DNA from: Staphylotrichum longicolle
Lineage: Eukaryota > Ascomycota > Sordariomycetes > Sordariales > Chaetomiaceae
Length of the DNA stretch: 64,000 bases
Direction: 5' to 3'
Assembly: GCA_019096155.1 (NCBI GenBank)
Contig: JAHCVI010000001.1
Location: 5,022,001 to 5,086,000, forward strand
In this document: piece by piece, positions 35,349 to 47,900 of the stretch
How positions within the stretch are numbered: the stretch's first letter is position 1
Layout of the letters: the number at the start of each line of letters is the position of its first letter
The notes under the pieces: model-generated
What the model was told of the DNA's origin: nothing
Seen by the model: the letters and a program-made list of their open reading frames with translations, nothing else
The model's database searches: none
Translations under genes and position numbers: made by a program

Positions 35349-37121
35349 TCAATACCGGAAGACGTGCCCCTCCTTCTTCGGCGTAGCCCTGTACGCGTCC
35401 GACTCGTCATCCGACACGGGCGTCACCGGCTCCGCCTCCGCCTCCTTTCGCTTGTCAGCCGCCGTCCCCGTCCCGCCCCCGCCGCCAGGGACGAGGACCC
35501 GCCGAAACCGGGTGGAAGGGCTCAAAGGAGAGTCGGGGCGGGCCGTCCGGCCGGAGGAAGACCCGGCGGCCCGTTGCTGACGCTCAGTCGGTGGGTCTCG
35601 GAAGGGGTCCTGCTCGTCGTCGTCGTCGTCGGTGTCGTGGCGGGGTGTCCCGCTTGCGGATCTCGAGGGGCCGGCGATGGCGGGGGTGCTGTAGGCGTCG
35701 AGGTGGCTTTGCCCTTGCCGTTGCCGTTGCTGTTGCCGTTGCTGCTGCTACTTCCGGCGACTGCGCTGCGGGAAGGGACCGGCGGGGGACCGCGGGACTG
35801 GGCCGGTGGTGGGACTTGTTGGTGCGGGTGTGGCGCCGGGCTGGAGGTGCCCGAGTTTCCGTCTCTGAGCCCGAGCTGCTTCTTTGCTTGCAGCATGGCG
35901 CGATGGTGGTGGTTCAGCGCCTGTTGGAGCTGCTCGTTGTGTCGATCAGGCTCTCCATCGTGTCGTTGTCGGGCGCAGGGTTCTCGGCGTTCATGTATCC
36001 TTGGATGCTTTTCGAGGCGCTTGTGCAGCGGTCCGAGAATTCCTTGATCAAGTCGTTGGAGAGCACCTCGGAGGGCGGGGTACAAGCCACGACTTGCCCA
36101 GGAGCTTGGCTGATGTGCGAGCTTCTTCTAACCGGTTCGCGAGCTCAACCGGGTCGGGGAGACGCCTGCTGTTATGCCCACCGGGGTAGAAGGCTCCGGG
36201 CGGGGGCAGATGAGGGTTGAATGGTGGCGCCATCATTGTCCGGGGACCCGCATGTGGCACACCCTACGCGCAGCAGGTTAGCATATGATCATGCCCGCGT
36301 TTGCGCACCCAGTAGTCGAGCACTCACCCCGTAAGCCTTGTAAGCCTTCTCCTTCTCCTTCTTTCCACATCGCGATGGTCGGGCCCAGCCCCACGTCATA
36401 GCCTTTCGAGAGCTCGAACGTGTCCAGCGTCTCCATCAGAATCTGACGCACGCTGCCGTCTCGCCCTGACCTCAGCAACTCCTTGGCCGCGTCGACGAAC
36501 TTTTTGTCCATATACTGCGTAAAGCCCGGGCCGGGGTTATCCGCGAGGATCCGGAGCAGCATAATGGCGTTGTATTGGCAAGACGGTTTCGACCAGTAGT
36601 CGCGGGACATGAACTTGCGGATCAGGCGGGCGCATTCGGCGGCGGCGGCGGGGGAGGCAACAGCAGCCTCAACGATGGAGGGTAGAAAGATGACATCGTC
36701 GCCCTGTAGCCATTCGGCATTTCCACCATCAGTATCCTGGTTCCAATGCCTCGAAAAGGGGCGGGGTATTGGGGCAGAGAGCCGCTCGTAACATACCGAC
36801 GCACTTCCGACCGATTGACAGAATTGTTTCTGAACTTGCCGTCAGCATGGTTCCTGCTCGAGAGGCGGCGGTCCTCTTGATCGCTGCCGGGGTAGTCGTA
36901 CCACACAACGCGTGGCGATGCCTTCAGGAGTATCGTTGGCGGGATCTGGTGGTGCGGCTTCGGTACTGCCTGTGGCGCGGGCGCGAAGGAAGCCGCATGT
37001 CAGTCGCTACTTCGATGCTTTCGACGCAGGTTCGGATTCTCAGGTATGCGCCCTCACCTTCAGCAAAGGTCGGCCGTTTCTTTATGCTGCCCAGCACCTT
37101 GTTCATGCTGAAGCTCCCCAT
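35349..37121 (-). CDS. VHS-GAT domain protein (Lsb5-like), reading frame broken
   Basis: Exons 37121-37058, 36969-36902, 36829-36797 (33 nt), 36736-36328 and from 36263 down to a stop at 35349. The VHS domain begins IATRCVKQFCQSVG, continues IFLPSIVEAAVASP and RLIRKFMSRDYWSKPSCQYN, and ends ELSKGYDVGLGPTIAMW. A GAT-like region follows (DPVELANRLEEARTSAKLLG; later NEQLQQALNHHHRAMLQAKK), then a proline-rich tail ending GHVFRY. Such proteins sort ubiquitinated cargo and link endocytosis to actin. The frame is interrupted near 36355, 36096, 35938 and about 35525 by apparent one-base indels, with homologous codons resuming in another frame each time. Splice sites stay intact. Either these are sequence errors or the gene is a recent pseudogene; errors are likelier, since neighbouring conserved genes show the same pattern. 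Confidence 0.75.
36797..36829 (-). other. 33-nt microexon of the VHS-GAT gene
   Basis: Eleven codons (KQFCQSVGSAS) between acceptor GCAAGTTCAG, preceded by branch-like GCTGAC, and donor GTATGTTAC. Including it yields RCVKQFCQSVG, the expected start of the VHS helices. Skipping it keeps frame but deletes them. Confidence 0.75.
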
Positions 37122-38053
37122 CTCGTCGGATGCGTTGAGCTGGGCTCTGCCGGCTACAGCTCGAGTGCAGCGACGCGCGAATGTCGGTGTATGCAGAAGG
37201 GCGCTAAGTAAACAGACTAGAAAAGTCCTGATGTCGTTGCGATTGTTTCGTTTCGATGGTGTTGCAGATTATCCGTGACTCCGTGGATTATTACCGCTGG
37301 TGTTGGTCCGCGGCGTGCCGCGTGCGCGAGCGCTAGGCAGCAAGGGTCCTTAATCTAGGCCCCGTTTTGACTGCGACGTTGGCTTGAAGATCCGGGGATG
37401 GATGAGAATCCTCACTTGAGCATGGGGAAGTACAGTCGCAGCTCCGAAAAATAGAATAAAATACAAAACCTCACAGGTGCCTGGTCATGCCGCCGGGTGC
37501 AGTCACAAGAGGCTCTGGGGTACTTCCGGAAATCAGACGACACTAAAGGGAAGCTCCCTCAATGCGTTGAGATCATCTCTCGAATAGAGGGGCGAACAAA
37601 CCGAATGCTCACCCGACTCCCTCGGTCTTTGGGACGGCGTTCGCTCCAAAGACATCAGCAACAACGCCAGAAAGGCGTTGCCAAGACGGACGCACAAGCT
37701 GCACAGCCTCGCTGTCGCCGCCCGGACGCGCAAGCAACCCTCCGGATCGTCGGCCGCAAGTGTCCGGTGGGAGCCCGGAGGCGTTCAAGGCGTTGGCCCT
37801 GCCAAGGATCAGGGCTCCAGTGAACGCAGCAGTGCGATAAGATAAGCCCCGCAATGTTCAGGGGCTTTCTGGGGAAAGCTGTGGTGCAGTGAGGAAGGAG
37901 TGTCGAGACCAAACCGCGAGACGGCATGTCTCAAAGCACAAGTCACATGGCATGCCCAAGGAGAGAGAGAGAGAGACATAGGTAGTAAGGCTTTAGTTAT
38001 ACAATTCTATTTAAACTCAACCCGGTACTCGACGAGCCCACGACAGACACGCG
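37122..38053. other. Intergenic between UBX gene and VHS-GAT gene
   Basis: 0.9 kb between two minus-strand genes. It contains the upstream region of the VHS-GAT gene and the 3' flank of the UBX gene. A short GA run (gagagagagaga) lies near 37962-37975. Open frames here lack motifs. Confidence 0.5.
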
Positions 38054-39646
38054 CTATTCATCCTCCTCCTCGTCCGGTAATATCTCCCAACGACGAGGTT
38101 GCCTCCTCTTCCCATCTTCTCACCGACTGTTGTCGTTTTGCTCGGCTCAACGTCTCCCGGGGCATGACCGATGCAATTCGGAAACCGTAATTGTGCTCGT
38201 AGTCCGCCGGCTTCTCGACCTTTTCACTTGTGGATCCCCCTGGAGGAATCATAACACTCACAAAGGCGTACAGCTCTTCTATCGTGGTGTGGTAGCGAAC
38301 TTCCGTACTACTCGGCCGGCCTCAGATGAGGCAGGCATGTTGAGTGCCAGGCGGACTGTATCCTTGGCTCCGGCATCAGGCTCCGGCGCGATGGTGGTTG
38401 CTCGCCATTCCCTCCACTTCTGCCGCAGCTCCTGCTGCCTGGCGGCCGCCTCAGCCTCCTCCTGGGCTCGTTTTTCTGCAGCAGCTGCAGCAGCTGCAGC
38501 CTCCCGCTTCTGACGTGCTCTCTCCCGATCTGCGGCCAGAGACCTCTCGTACGCCGAATCCTGCTGGGTGCGGAGATTCCGCGCCATCTCCTGCGCAGCT
38601 CTCTCGGCCCGGACACCGTTCATGTCGGGGCCATACTTGGTGATGGCGCTCTGAATGCCGGCGATGTATGACTCGGGTGTCATGGGTCCAACTAGGCGCT
38701 TGACGATGCCCATGCGCGTGCTGCCCTCCTTAGGAGTGAGACACACGACACACGAAAAGGGGTACTTGGCGCAGTTGTATTCTCTGGCGACCTGATATGC
38801 CTCCGAGTCCAGCGCGTTCCCTCCCCATAGTATGATGTTATTGGCGGGGTCGCTGATGAAGTTCACAACCTCTGGTGACAGGAGCGTGTTCCGAATGAAC
38901 GATTCGGTCTCGTCGTTCTCGGGCGATACCAACACCGTCAAGAGGAACTTCAACTCTGTCTTAGCTGCATCCAATGCCTGGGCATGGCCACCCTCAAAGA
39001 ATGGGAGGCCATGTGCCCCGTACTCTTCCTCGAAATCTCGCCTAAACCGCTGGGCTGTTTCCTTCGGAAGAGTCACTCTTCGCCCGGTTGTCTGCCTCAG
39101 GCCCTTAGAGATGGAGGATGCCACGAACCGTGGCCGGATCGATTGTGGCAGGAAGGACAGGAAATAGAAGAGCGACCTGAAGAGGCCTGCAAAGATCTTG
39201 AAGCCGAATCGGAAAGGCGCAAACAGCACAGCCACCAAGAAAGGCGTTCGATAGACCGACGATGATTGGGGCACTACCCGCGGCGCAGGGGCTGTTTGAG
39301 GCCTTGTCGCCGGCCGGTACGGGTGATTGTCAACATTTAGAAAGCTCTCATGCAGGTTCTCGTGTCTTGCTGTCGCGCGGGGAATGCTATCGTGTGCTGC
39401 CTGTGCCTCAGCAATCAGATCGGGGCCCTCGCCGTCAAAGAACTTAGCAATCGCGATCTACATGGCGGTCAGCTTGGGGGTCACGGCCACTGGAAATTGC
39501 AGACGCACCTGGACGTTCCATTGCGACCTCTCGAGTATGGGAATAGCATCCTTGACCTCCTGGCTTGTGACATCGGTGTATTGTTGCAGAGCTTCCTGCT
39601 GGCTTGCAGAGAGGCTGCCGATATCAAAGTCGCCCTCGCTCGCCAT
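38054..39646 (-). CDS. UBX-domain protein, UBXD8/FAF2-like Cdc48 adaptor
   Basis: Exons 39646-39509 and 39457 to about 38054. The N-terminus is UBA-like (SLSASQQEALQQYTDVTSQE). A hydrophobic hairpin follows (TPFLVAVLFAPFRFGFKIF, LFRSLFYFLSFL), then a UAS thioredoxin-like domain (FLLTVLVSP, NFISDPANNIILWGGNALDS, YPFSCVVCLTP). An R/A/E-rich coiled coil runs from about MARNLRTQQDSAYERSL to the Q/R-rich stretch before KWREWR. A C-terminal UBX domain comes last (IEELYAFV, DYEHNYGFRIASVMPRET). The family recruits Cdc48/p97 to ER membranes and lipid droplets for ERAD. The first 378 or so codons are clean. Near 38283, 38149 and 38087 one-base losses shift the frame, and the expected end ILPDEEEDE followed by TAG is reached only after correcting for them. 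The literal frame stops at 38279. Confidence 0.85.
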
Positions 39647-40758
39647 CGTTCCTTCCGAACACTGCGTCCACCCACTCTCGCTGATCAAAGAAGAGAGAGT
39701 CGCATCGACCAGCAGGTCTGTTTGGATTCGAAGAGTTGGGCCCCAGAGAGCCGGCCTCCGAGAGCGAGGAACGGAGCGCAATCCACGGGTGTCTTGTGTG
39801 TCTGAGCTGGCCGGAAAGCGGTGCTGAAGTGACGTCTGGAGCCGTTTCAGTACCAAAAGAATCGTGTGACGGATGTTGGCTGTAACGGAACGAGCGTGTC
39901 AAGGTCGGAGGGCTGGAACCCCGGATTCCACCATGTGCACGGCAGCACAGGCGCAACGTCCAAACCTGGGGAAGCTTGTTTGTGTCGCTCGTCTGCAAAA
40001 CTTAAGATGTTGCGTGCTCTAACGCAACCTCTGTCGGTGCTGCGCGAGTCGGGTCAAGAAAGTCCTCCGAGATGCAGAGGGCACCTGCTGGCCTTATTCA
40101 AGATGAGGTCAGCATGCATATCAAACGCAAATATGACAGTATCCGGGACCATAAAACCTCCAATGATCCCGTTTACATGCATGCGCACAATGTGGCCTGT
40201 GCGCGCTTCGAGGCTGACTAGAAGCAACCCAAGCTGCGTGCTGCGTGCCCAAGACGGGAGGGGCAGCCGAGCCCCACTCCTCGAGTTAGCGCGGGAACCC
40301 GCGCTTCTTGAGTCTTCCTTTGACGCTCCGCTGCACTTGCGCCCGCACCGCCTGGAATCTGGAATGCCCCCCGACCCCGACAAGCTTGGCTCGTCGGTGA
40401 TCCTGTTCCCGCCCCAACTTCATAAATTCCCCGGCCTTCCCACATCCTGTCGACGTCGTCGCGTGTCTAGGTCTCGTTTTCCTGTCGCCATTGGGTCGCT
40501 GCCCTGACGCAATTGCCGTCGCCCGCCCTTGTGCTCGCTCGCATGCCGCTTTCTATGGGTGCCTTATCGCCCGTTCGGTCAAACCATGGGACATTTCCGC
40601 CATCATCAAGTGAGACCCGTCCCTTCTTTTTTTCTGCGCCGTTTGGTGCTGTGTTTAGTTGTGCTCCAGGGCTGACGCTCCCTTGCCATTAGATATCGTA
40701 GAATCAGTCAAGGCGCTGTCTCCCTGTCCTTGATTTGACCGAACCAAAACCCCCCACC
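39647..40758. promoter_or_regulatory. Divergent region between UBX gene and PAN3
   Basis: 1.1 kb between divergent start codons. Open frames 39866-40507 (plus) and 40054-40383 (minus) overlap and lack motifs. The 300 bp before 40759 contain C/T-rich runs such as CCCTTCTTTTTTTCTG typical of a fungal leader. No repeats seen. Confidence 0.5.
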
Positions 40759-43102
40759 ATGGCCGCGACGCGCTACCCCTCGAATGACCTCCGCCGTCAG
40801 GTCGGTTCTCCGAGATCAAAGGGCCGAGGTCGGTAATCCCCAGCTTTGTTGGTGTATGCATTGCCTTCTAACGGTCAGGGCGCAGAGAACAAAGACACGC
40901 TGTGTCGCAACATCCTCATCTACGGCAACTGTCGCTACGAGGATCAAGGGTGTACCTTCAACCACGACCAGAACAAAAACTCCTCCCCTCAAGCAGACTT
41001 GTAAGCTGATTGACAATCCCCCCTTTGAGTGGACGACATCCGGTTGCCAACTAGGTGTCGGCGCTGGGAGACCCGCTCCTCCTCTGGCTTGTCGCTGTGT
41101 CTAACGCCCTCGCAGTACCAAGAAGACATTCAATGTTGATTCCCCATCATTCACACCGTCTGGCCAGCAGACAGCGCCGGCAAAAAAATCTACCCTCTCG
41201 TCCCAGGCCGCGAGTGCCGCTCCTTTTACTCCCCGGGGAGTAGGCGGTGAGTTGGCTCAGTCCTCACTGGGCTTGTGTTGGAGCTGACATTGCTGTAGCC
41301 CCAAACCTCCAACCAGCCACTGAAACTTCAGTGTTCAATCCAGCAGCCATCAGAGAGTTCACCCCACAGAACTACGACATCAGCAACACCGTAACTTTCC
41401 CCTGGTTCTCTGTCGAGAGAGCCCCTTCACTGATCCAACCGCAGAACTCGAACGGCACCACCCAGGAAAATGGCCTGTACAACGATCCCTTCACCACCAT
41501 GGGGTCCATCGGCACCGCGCTGCCCTCTGCCGGGCAGTTCAACCTCTACGCGTCCGAACACAATGCTCTTGCCACTTCTGGGGGCTCATTCTATCCCCAA
41601 CACGGAGCGTTCCCTACTGGGCCCCTCCAACCACCAAACTATCACCTCTATCAACCATTTGATAGTTATCGCCAGGAACTACAGCCATGGCAGCGTGCAA
41701 CCTATGACTTCTTCATGCCAGCCAAGAAGGCGAGAGGAGCTGCAGAAAAAGTCGTTCGCTACTCAGCAGGTGATGCCAAGTGAGTCACACCACCTGCTCT
41801 GTCTCCCCCGTTCTTGGGCTTTACTAAACGTCTTAGATTCCGGCCTGCCCCAGCTCGAACGCTGCACTCGCTGTTTCCTCTTGACACAAACAACAGGAAG
41901 AACACATCGTCTTTTGGTACCCCAGTTGGGTATACAAGGCTCAGAATAGCCGGACTGGGAGACACTACGCTCTCCGAAGGCTTGAAGGTACAGAGACTTG
42001 CCCATTTGATGCCGCTGCGGGGGTCCTCGATTGTGTTAACAATGTGTCAGGGTACCGGTTGACCAACGAAAAGGCGATTCTCACCGTGATGAAGGAATGG
42101 AAGAAGATCAAGAACGCCAACGTTGTGACGATTCATGAAGCATTTACCACCAGGGAGTTCGGCGACAGCTCCTTGATCTTCGCATACGACTACCACCCAC
42201 TTTCTAAAACGCTGCAAGAACATCACCTGCAACCTGCTCACGGCAACCGGTATCGGGCACCGAGTGCCATACCAGAGAATGTCCTTTGGGGATACATTTG
42301 CCAGCTCACCAACGCACTGAAGACCATCCACGCGAACAAGCTTGCAGCTCGCTGTATTGAGCCGAGCAAGATTATCCTCTCGGACACCAACCGTATCAGG
42401 CTTGCCGCATGCTCCATCTTGGATGTGGTGCAATTTGAGAACAACACCAAGTCGGTTCAGGACCTCCAGCAGGAGGATTTGGTCAAGTTTGGCAGGCTCA
42501 TCATCTCGCTGGCTACCTGCACGCCACCGGCCCACCTGAACAACATTCCCGTCGCTCTGGAGTCCTTGGCCGCGAAATACTCGTCAAACCTGAAGGATGC
42601 GGTGACGTGGCTCGTCACGGCCCCTAGCCCAGGGGAGTCCAAGAGCATCGAGAATTTCATCAGTGGTGTCGCCACACATATGACGACCTTCTTCGATCTT
42701 GCCCTTCAAGATAACGATGAAAAGCAGTTCCTTCTCGCTAAGGAGTTGGAGAATGGCCGCTTCACCCGTATCATGATGAAACTCATGTCGGTAGTGGAGC
42801 GCGGCGAGCTCGGTGGCGTGCAGAGCTGGTCGGAGACGGGTGATAGATACCAGCTCAAGCTCTTCCGCGACTACGTTTTCCACCGGGTTGATGCCGATGG
42901 GAAACCCAACCTCTCGATCGGGCATATGCTCCAGTGCCTCAACAAATTAGATGCCGGCGTGGACGAAATGGTGGTTCTGACCAGCCGGGACAACGAGACC
43001 GTCTTCGTGCTCACTTACCGAGAGCTCAAGCAGATGTTTGAACGCGCGTTTAATGAACTCGTCAAGCACAGCAAGACCGGCGCCCCCGGGGCGAACAACT
43101 AG
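40759..43102 (+). CDS. pan3: PAN2-PAN3 deadenylation complex subunit PAN3
   Basis: Six exons: 40759-40828, 40886-41000, 41116-41246, 41299-41779, 41837-41987 and 42051-43102. The N-terminus MAATRYPSNDLRRQVG is followed by a CCCH zinc finger (C-x8-C-x6-C-x3-H, LCRNILIYGNCRYEDQGC). A PAM2-like region (TSVFNPAAIREFTPQNY) precedes the pseudokinase domain (GYRLTNEKAILTVMKEWKKI onward) and a coiled coil plus C-terminal knob ending TGAPGANN. PAN3 recruits the PAN2 exonuclease to poly(A)-binding protein and trims poly(A) tails. Exon 6 is clean. Exon 4 shifts frame near 41730 (an extra base before REELQKKSFATQQV), and exon 5 near 41863 and 41921. The expected codons resume after each break and all splice sites fit the corrected frame. 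Sequence error is likelier than loss of this gene. Confidence 0.9.
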
Positions 43103-44315
43103 GCGGCGCTCACGTCGACGGGGCGGGTTCCGATTCCCACTGGAACGAGGTCGGATGTTGCACGAGCAGCTTATTCGAAGGAGTTTGTTTCGAAGCGGAG
43201 TGCCATGGATGGTTGCGCTACAAGCGGGGAAACTTCAAGAGCGGGTGCTATGAATGTGTTTGTTCCGAAAAGGGGTGTTTCAGATGGGGAGGTGCCGGGA
43301 GCAGCTCTTCCGACCGGATTCATTCCAAGGGCGCCCAGGAGAGGCAGACCACCCGCTCTTTCGTCGGGCGCCTCAAGCCGGCGTGTTGCAAACACAGGCC
43401 TCCAAAGCACTACAGTGCCGACCGGGCCCGCGTCGCCCAGGTCTCTCGCGGAGGGCGCGGTTTCCAGTGCTCCAGCTGGTGCTGATGCACAAGAGTCTGG
43501 GTGGCTTTGGCGGATATCAACATGGGTGGACGAGCAGATCCAAATTTGGGGAGACGGTTCTTTAGGACGCGGCTTAGCCGTGGATCCTCTAGACAGTGCC
43601 TTTCAGGGCTGACGCACATAACCCCCGACGGAGCATTACTGACAACCCGGCTATCAGGTAACCTGACAGTCATAGAGGTTTGCTCCCAACTCCACCAAGA
43701 TCGGTTGCAACAAGCCCGGAGGTCGGAAGATGGGGCATGGGGGCGCCATGCAAGACGTGCAGCACAGCGGTTATCAACTTGACCTGGGGAAACAGCCGAG
43801 GCGGACGGCGCCTCCGGGCCGGGCCTATATACGGATGCAGGGGATCGGATGTAAGCGCAGTGTTCATCAGCGAGCGTGTACCGTGTTCTCGGTCACATAA
43901 CAGAACAGAAAATTCCACAACATATTCTCTCTTCACAATTGGTCCCGATGTGTTTTTCTGTGTTCTGCCGAACTTGACAGACCCTAGCCGTAACGACTGT
44001 CATGTGTATCACTTTTTATTATGGCAGATGATTGCAGTTTCCTTCGTGGCCAGTGGATATGCTGAATCTGCCTCCCTCTGCCGGGCTGACAACGGACAGC
44101 CATGGTAGTTCGGGGGCTATGTAGTTGCTTTCTCTCATGCAGGCAACTTCTGACCCGGTCTAAAATGCCCGGCCTCAGCAGTGCAATTCCATCCAGGCGC
44201 GGGGAGGCGAGGGTGTCCCGTTTCGTCCCGTTTCGTCCAGTTTTCGTGTCCCTGGTGCCCCGATAGCCTCGTCACACTCTCCAAAGGTCGCAGGTCGTGC
44301 TCCTCAAGCGCAATT
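43103..44315. other. Convergent 3' region between PAN3 and LSM7
   Basis: 1.2 kb between the two stop codons. The plus frame 43205-43612 and its overlapping partners in other frames have no motif or splice support. 43860-44100 is A/T-richer and looks like untranslated sequence. Nothing else assignable. Confidence 0.5.
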
Positions 44316-44904
44316 TCAGTCCTCGTCGGCCTGAAGGAACGGATTCGCTATCACCTCGCTCCCGTCCACGGGGCTGACCACCACAAGCAGGGTACCGCGC
44401 ACAACCACGAGCCCCAGCGGTCTGGTCATCTCGTTGCCTTCGTCGTCTGTTCGTCGCCCAAAGTCAGTTCACGCACACAACGTACCCAACGTCACAGCAT
44501 ATGTCGGCTGGGTAAGGAAAAAGAGAAGGCCAAGCCCTTTCTCACCTCTGAGCAGCTCCTCCACCTCGTCAAGCACCAGGTTCATCAGCGCATCGTACCC
44601 CTTGAGCACACCGGTTGCTAAACACATCTCTGTCAGTCCCGGCCCGTTGCCCTCCCTTTCCACCCCAGTCTTGGGGAGAAAACATACCTTCCCGCCCGCC
44701 GTTGAACTTGACCGTGATCCGCTTGTCCATGTACTTCTTGAGATCGAGGATGTTCTCCTTCTTGGGCCGCTCCTTGTCCTTGTCCTGGCCGTTCCCGGCG
44801 CCGCCTGCTGGGCCGCCACCGCCGGCAGCTCCGCCCCTGCCTCCGTGGCCGCCGCGACCTCCTCTAGGGCCGCCACGGCCGCCGCGGTGGGGTCGGTCTG
44901 CCAT
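44316..44904 (-). CDS. lsm7: U6 snRNA-associated Sm-like protein LSm7
   Basis: Exons 44904-44688, 44617-44546 and 44446-44316 encode 139 residues with matching phases. The N-terminal extension (about 1-45) is RGG-rich (HRGGRGGPRGGRGG). The Sm fold follows: Sm1 as ILDLKKYMDKRITVKFNGG, joined in phase to REATGVLKGYDALMNLVLDE, and Sm2 as RPLGLVVVRGTLLVVVSP. It ends NPFLQADED. LSm7 sits in the LSm2-8 ring on U6 snRNA in the nucleus and in the LSm1-7 ring that promotes decapping in the cytoplasm. This is a functional neighbour of PAN3 in mRNA decay, though I would not read co-regulation into the proximity. The RGG extension is longer than in yeast but fits filamentous fungi as I recall them. Confidence 0.93.
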
Positions 44905-47900
44905 GATTGTGGGATGGGGCTTCGTTCGTTGATGTCGAGGCGAAGTCTAGGGGGGGGATTTAATTGTCGGCGAAGCACCGTCGGGAACTATGCAGGGGGG
45001 AGGGGGTAAGAGTCGAGGCGTCTGGAGCTTGACAGGGCCCGTCGGGTGCTCGTTGTTCTGGTGTTCCTGGTGGGGCCTGACGCGGGCGTCGTGCTGAATT
45101 GACCGATCTGGTCGTGACGTGCCAAAATCTCGGGGTTGGAAAGTCGCGGGACCCCACGTTTGTGGAGCGTGCTTGGCAAGGCAGGGCCGCGGTGGGGTGA
45201 GAAGGTGGTCAGAGCTTCGCCAAGCTCTCAGCTCCTCTGCCATCCCTGTTCAACCATGTGCTGCAGGGGTCGTGTTTGGTCGCAAAACACTAATTGGTCT
45301 GTGCATTTCGACGACCGACAACGACCCTGTTGCCAGAGTTGTCACGAGCGCTGATCAACCCCAGGGTTGTGGACGAATACAGGAACACTTTGAGATCCCC
45401 CGGGAAGACATTCGCTTGATTTGTCCCTCTGTTGCCTTCCGGCGGCGCGCCAAGTCCTGCGCCACCTCAGTCCGAACCCTACCCCCTTTGTCCACCAACA
45501 ACGTCGCCAGCGGCACCTGTGCGAGAAGAGGAGTCAGGGCCAGGTTAAGAAGCCATCAATCTGTTTGAAGGCTATATTGATGCCCAGAAACAAGAATAAC
45601 TGCGAGTTTGAGGCTGGGGCTGTGTCTCTCCACTCTAACGTGTGCCCCTGAATGATCGGTTTAGAGGCAGATAGTGGATGATCTCATGCATACGGTTCTC
45701 TGAAACACCAGGAACTCGAGAAACAAGTGTGAGAGTTTATGCCCCAAGGGCTTTTTGCTGTTCGGAGTCTGAGTGATGGAGACAATTGACAGTGTTTCCC
45801 TGGTAGTGAGGGGTTCTGCGCACCCCGTTCATCATTTTGTTTGACTGAAGTGCAATTGAGGCCTCAGTCAGCCTGTAACCCGCCATATAAAGACGTGAAA
45901 GTGTCGGTGTCGGCGGCGTTGTTGCTTTTGTCACCAATGCACTCCGCCAATGGTGTTGTGGCTGAAACTTGGCCGTGCCATCAGCCGGCAGTCATCGGCC
46001 CAAGAACAAACCTTTTCCGCGGTCCCACCTTTGCAACTGTTGTCTCAGGTGGTCTTCCAGTTGGTAGAGATAATAGCTCTTCGACAACACCACGGTACAA
46101 GCTGTCTGTTGCTCGGGTGCGCTCTCAGTACGTACGCCTGACTTGTGTTGAAGGTTCACTAAGACGAAGCCATGATTCAAGAACCATTTCCTCAAAGTCA
46201 GGAGTAATGCCTCCTGTCACATGCTCACCTATCGCGCCGAGAAACCTGGGTCCAACTTCTCAACCGGATAAATTTACTCTCTCTTGGCACAAGTTGAAAT
46301 CAAGCTTCAGTTCAGGGACTGGCGGGCGAGGAAGGGAGTTCTGGTCGAGTGTGTGACTCAATCTTGCCGAGTGAAGCACCCCCGTCGAATGTTTCGTCCT
46401 CCCCATGATGGAAAGGAAAGAAATGGGACCGCTCCAGCCGTCTTGAAGGAAAAGAAAAATGCAGCGTAAAGTTGCAGTACACGACAACAGGGTCGAGTCC
46501 GAGGAGTGGTGGGTGAGGACGGAGTCCTTGTGTAGACCACGCGCCCCAATTTGCGAGGAATCCTGGTATCGTCGACAGTGGAATGTCCGTTGATTCAAGG
46601 GTCGGCATCTCCTCTCATAAGACTCGTTGCTCTTGCGTTTCCTTGTTGGCCGCTAGTCCTGCGTTCTGCGAAGATAGAAGCGCACATCATGACAGGTCTC
46701 GTCTGATACTCTGGTGCCCTGCCTGGAATGGTTGCCATAACCCAGTGTTGGTCAACGCCTAGTGGGTACTCCTGAAGTTTTCGCACATACAGTATCATTT
46801 TGTTTGGATTCAAGTTGGGTTCCCTGGCAATGTGAGCTTGGAGTGTACGAGAAGGTGAGATATCCTGAGGCATCCTCAGTGGCGTCGGCTTTACCCAATA
46901 AGGAAACCTGAGGCAATCTGCAGTCCAGCATGACACCCGTGAGTCGGGGTGAAGGGACGATGGGGATGTGACTTGCTTCGCGACGATGTTCTCAGGGTTT
47001 AGTCGAGGCAGTGGTGGTTGTGTACTTCGACTAGGAGCAGTGGGCCCCGCAGTTCAGGCGCCAGCCGAGTCTGATCACGCCGTCATCGTCATCGTCGTCA
47101 TCCTCACCCTCATCCTCATCCTCATCGCCCTTATTATCACCATCACCATCACCATCATCGCCAAAAAAGAAGACAAGAACGAAAACCCCATCTGGCCATA
47201 ATTGATCGGTAGCTTCCGCTGCATGGTTTGTAATGCCAAATCGAGGAATCGCGACCTGCGGACCCTTCAACCTCAGGAAATCGACAACACAGACCTTGCT
47301 GCGACGTCCTGGTCGGAGAGAAAGGAGGACCGGTGCGCACCTGTCGAGGCCGTCACTCGACGAACTTGCATGCCGTTTCATTCTCGCAGTTGCTTCCTTC
47401 TATTTCTCGAGGAGTGAGCAAGAATGGTCATTGTGCCGCCATAACACCCATCTCGCCGAGTGAACACCGGCAGGCCCTTTGCATCACTCACACCGCGAGA
47501 CTTTTGCAGTGGGCGGCTCATGGAATCGGGGAGATACCAAACCACAACGGCAAGCCTGGATCAGCGAACAGATCCCAGAGCTCAAACCCCGTGTGCCCAC
47601 GAGGCAAGAGATAGGAGGCAAGAGTCAGTACGGCCATTCTCAACCCACAATTTGCTTCGGCAGAGTCGATCCGGAGTCGGAGGACGCTTCGACTGTTCGT
47701 ATCTCGTCAAGTCTGCTAACCCCCCTCCTGCCTCTGGTCTCAATCCTGGCTGGCGCGGGCTCGTCCCCGTTTTGCCGCTGACTCCTCTCCACAAACCTGG
47801 TCAAAAATCATTGGGTCTAGGCAACATACTTGAAACCTAAGGGCACACTTCCACATTCGGACACTTGCAAACCCATCTTCGGGGTTGCGATAGTACTGCA

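Noticed and set aside
38279..38290. In-frame TAG in the UBX gene as a possible A-to-I edited stop (TAG to TGG, known in Sordariomycetes)
   Set aside because: The codons after the TAG in that frame are not UBX-like; the homologous sequence resumes in another frame, so an indel explains it better.
43205..43612. 135-codon plus-strand frame after PAN3
   Set aside because: Lies in the PAN3 3' flank, overlaps other frames and has no motif.
47031..47381. D/E-rich open frame on the minus strand
   Set aside because: Produced entirely by the ATC/CTC microsatellite.
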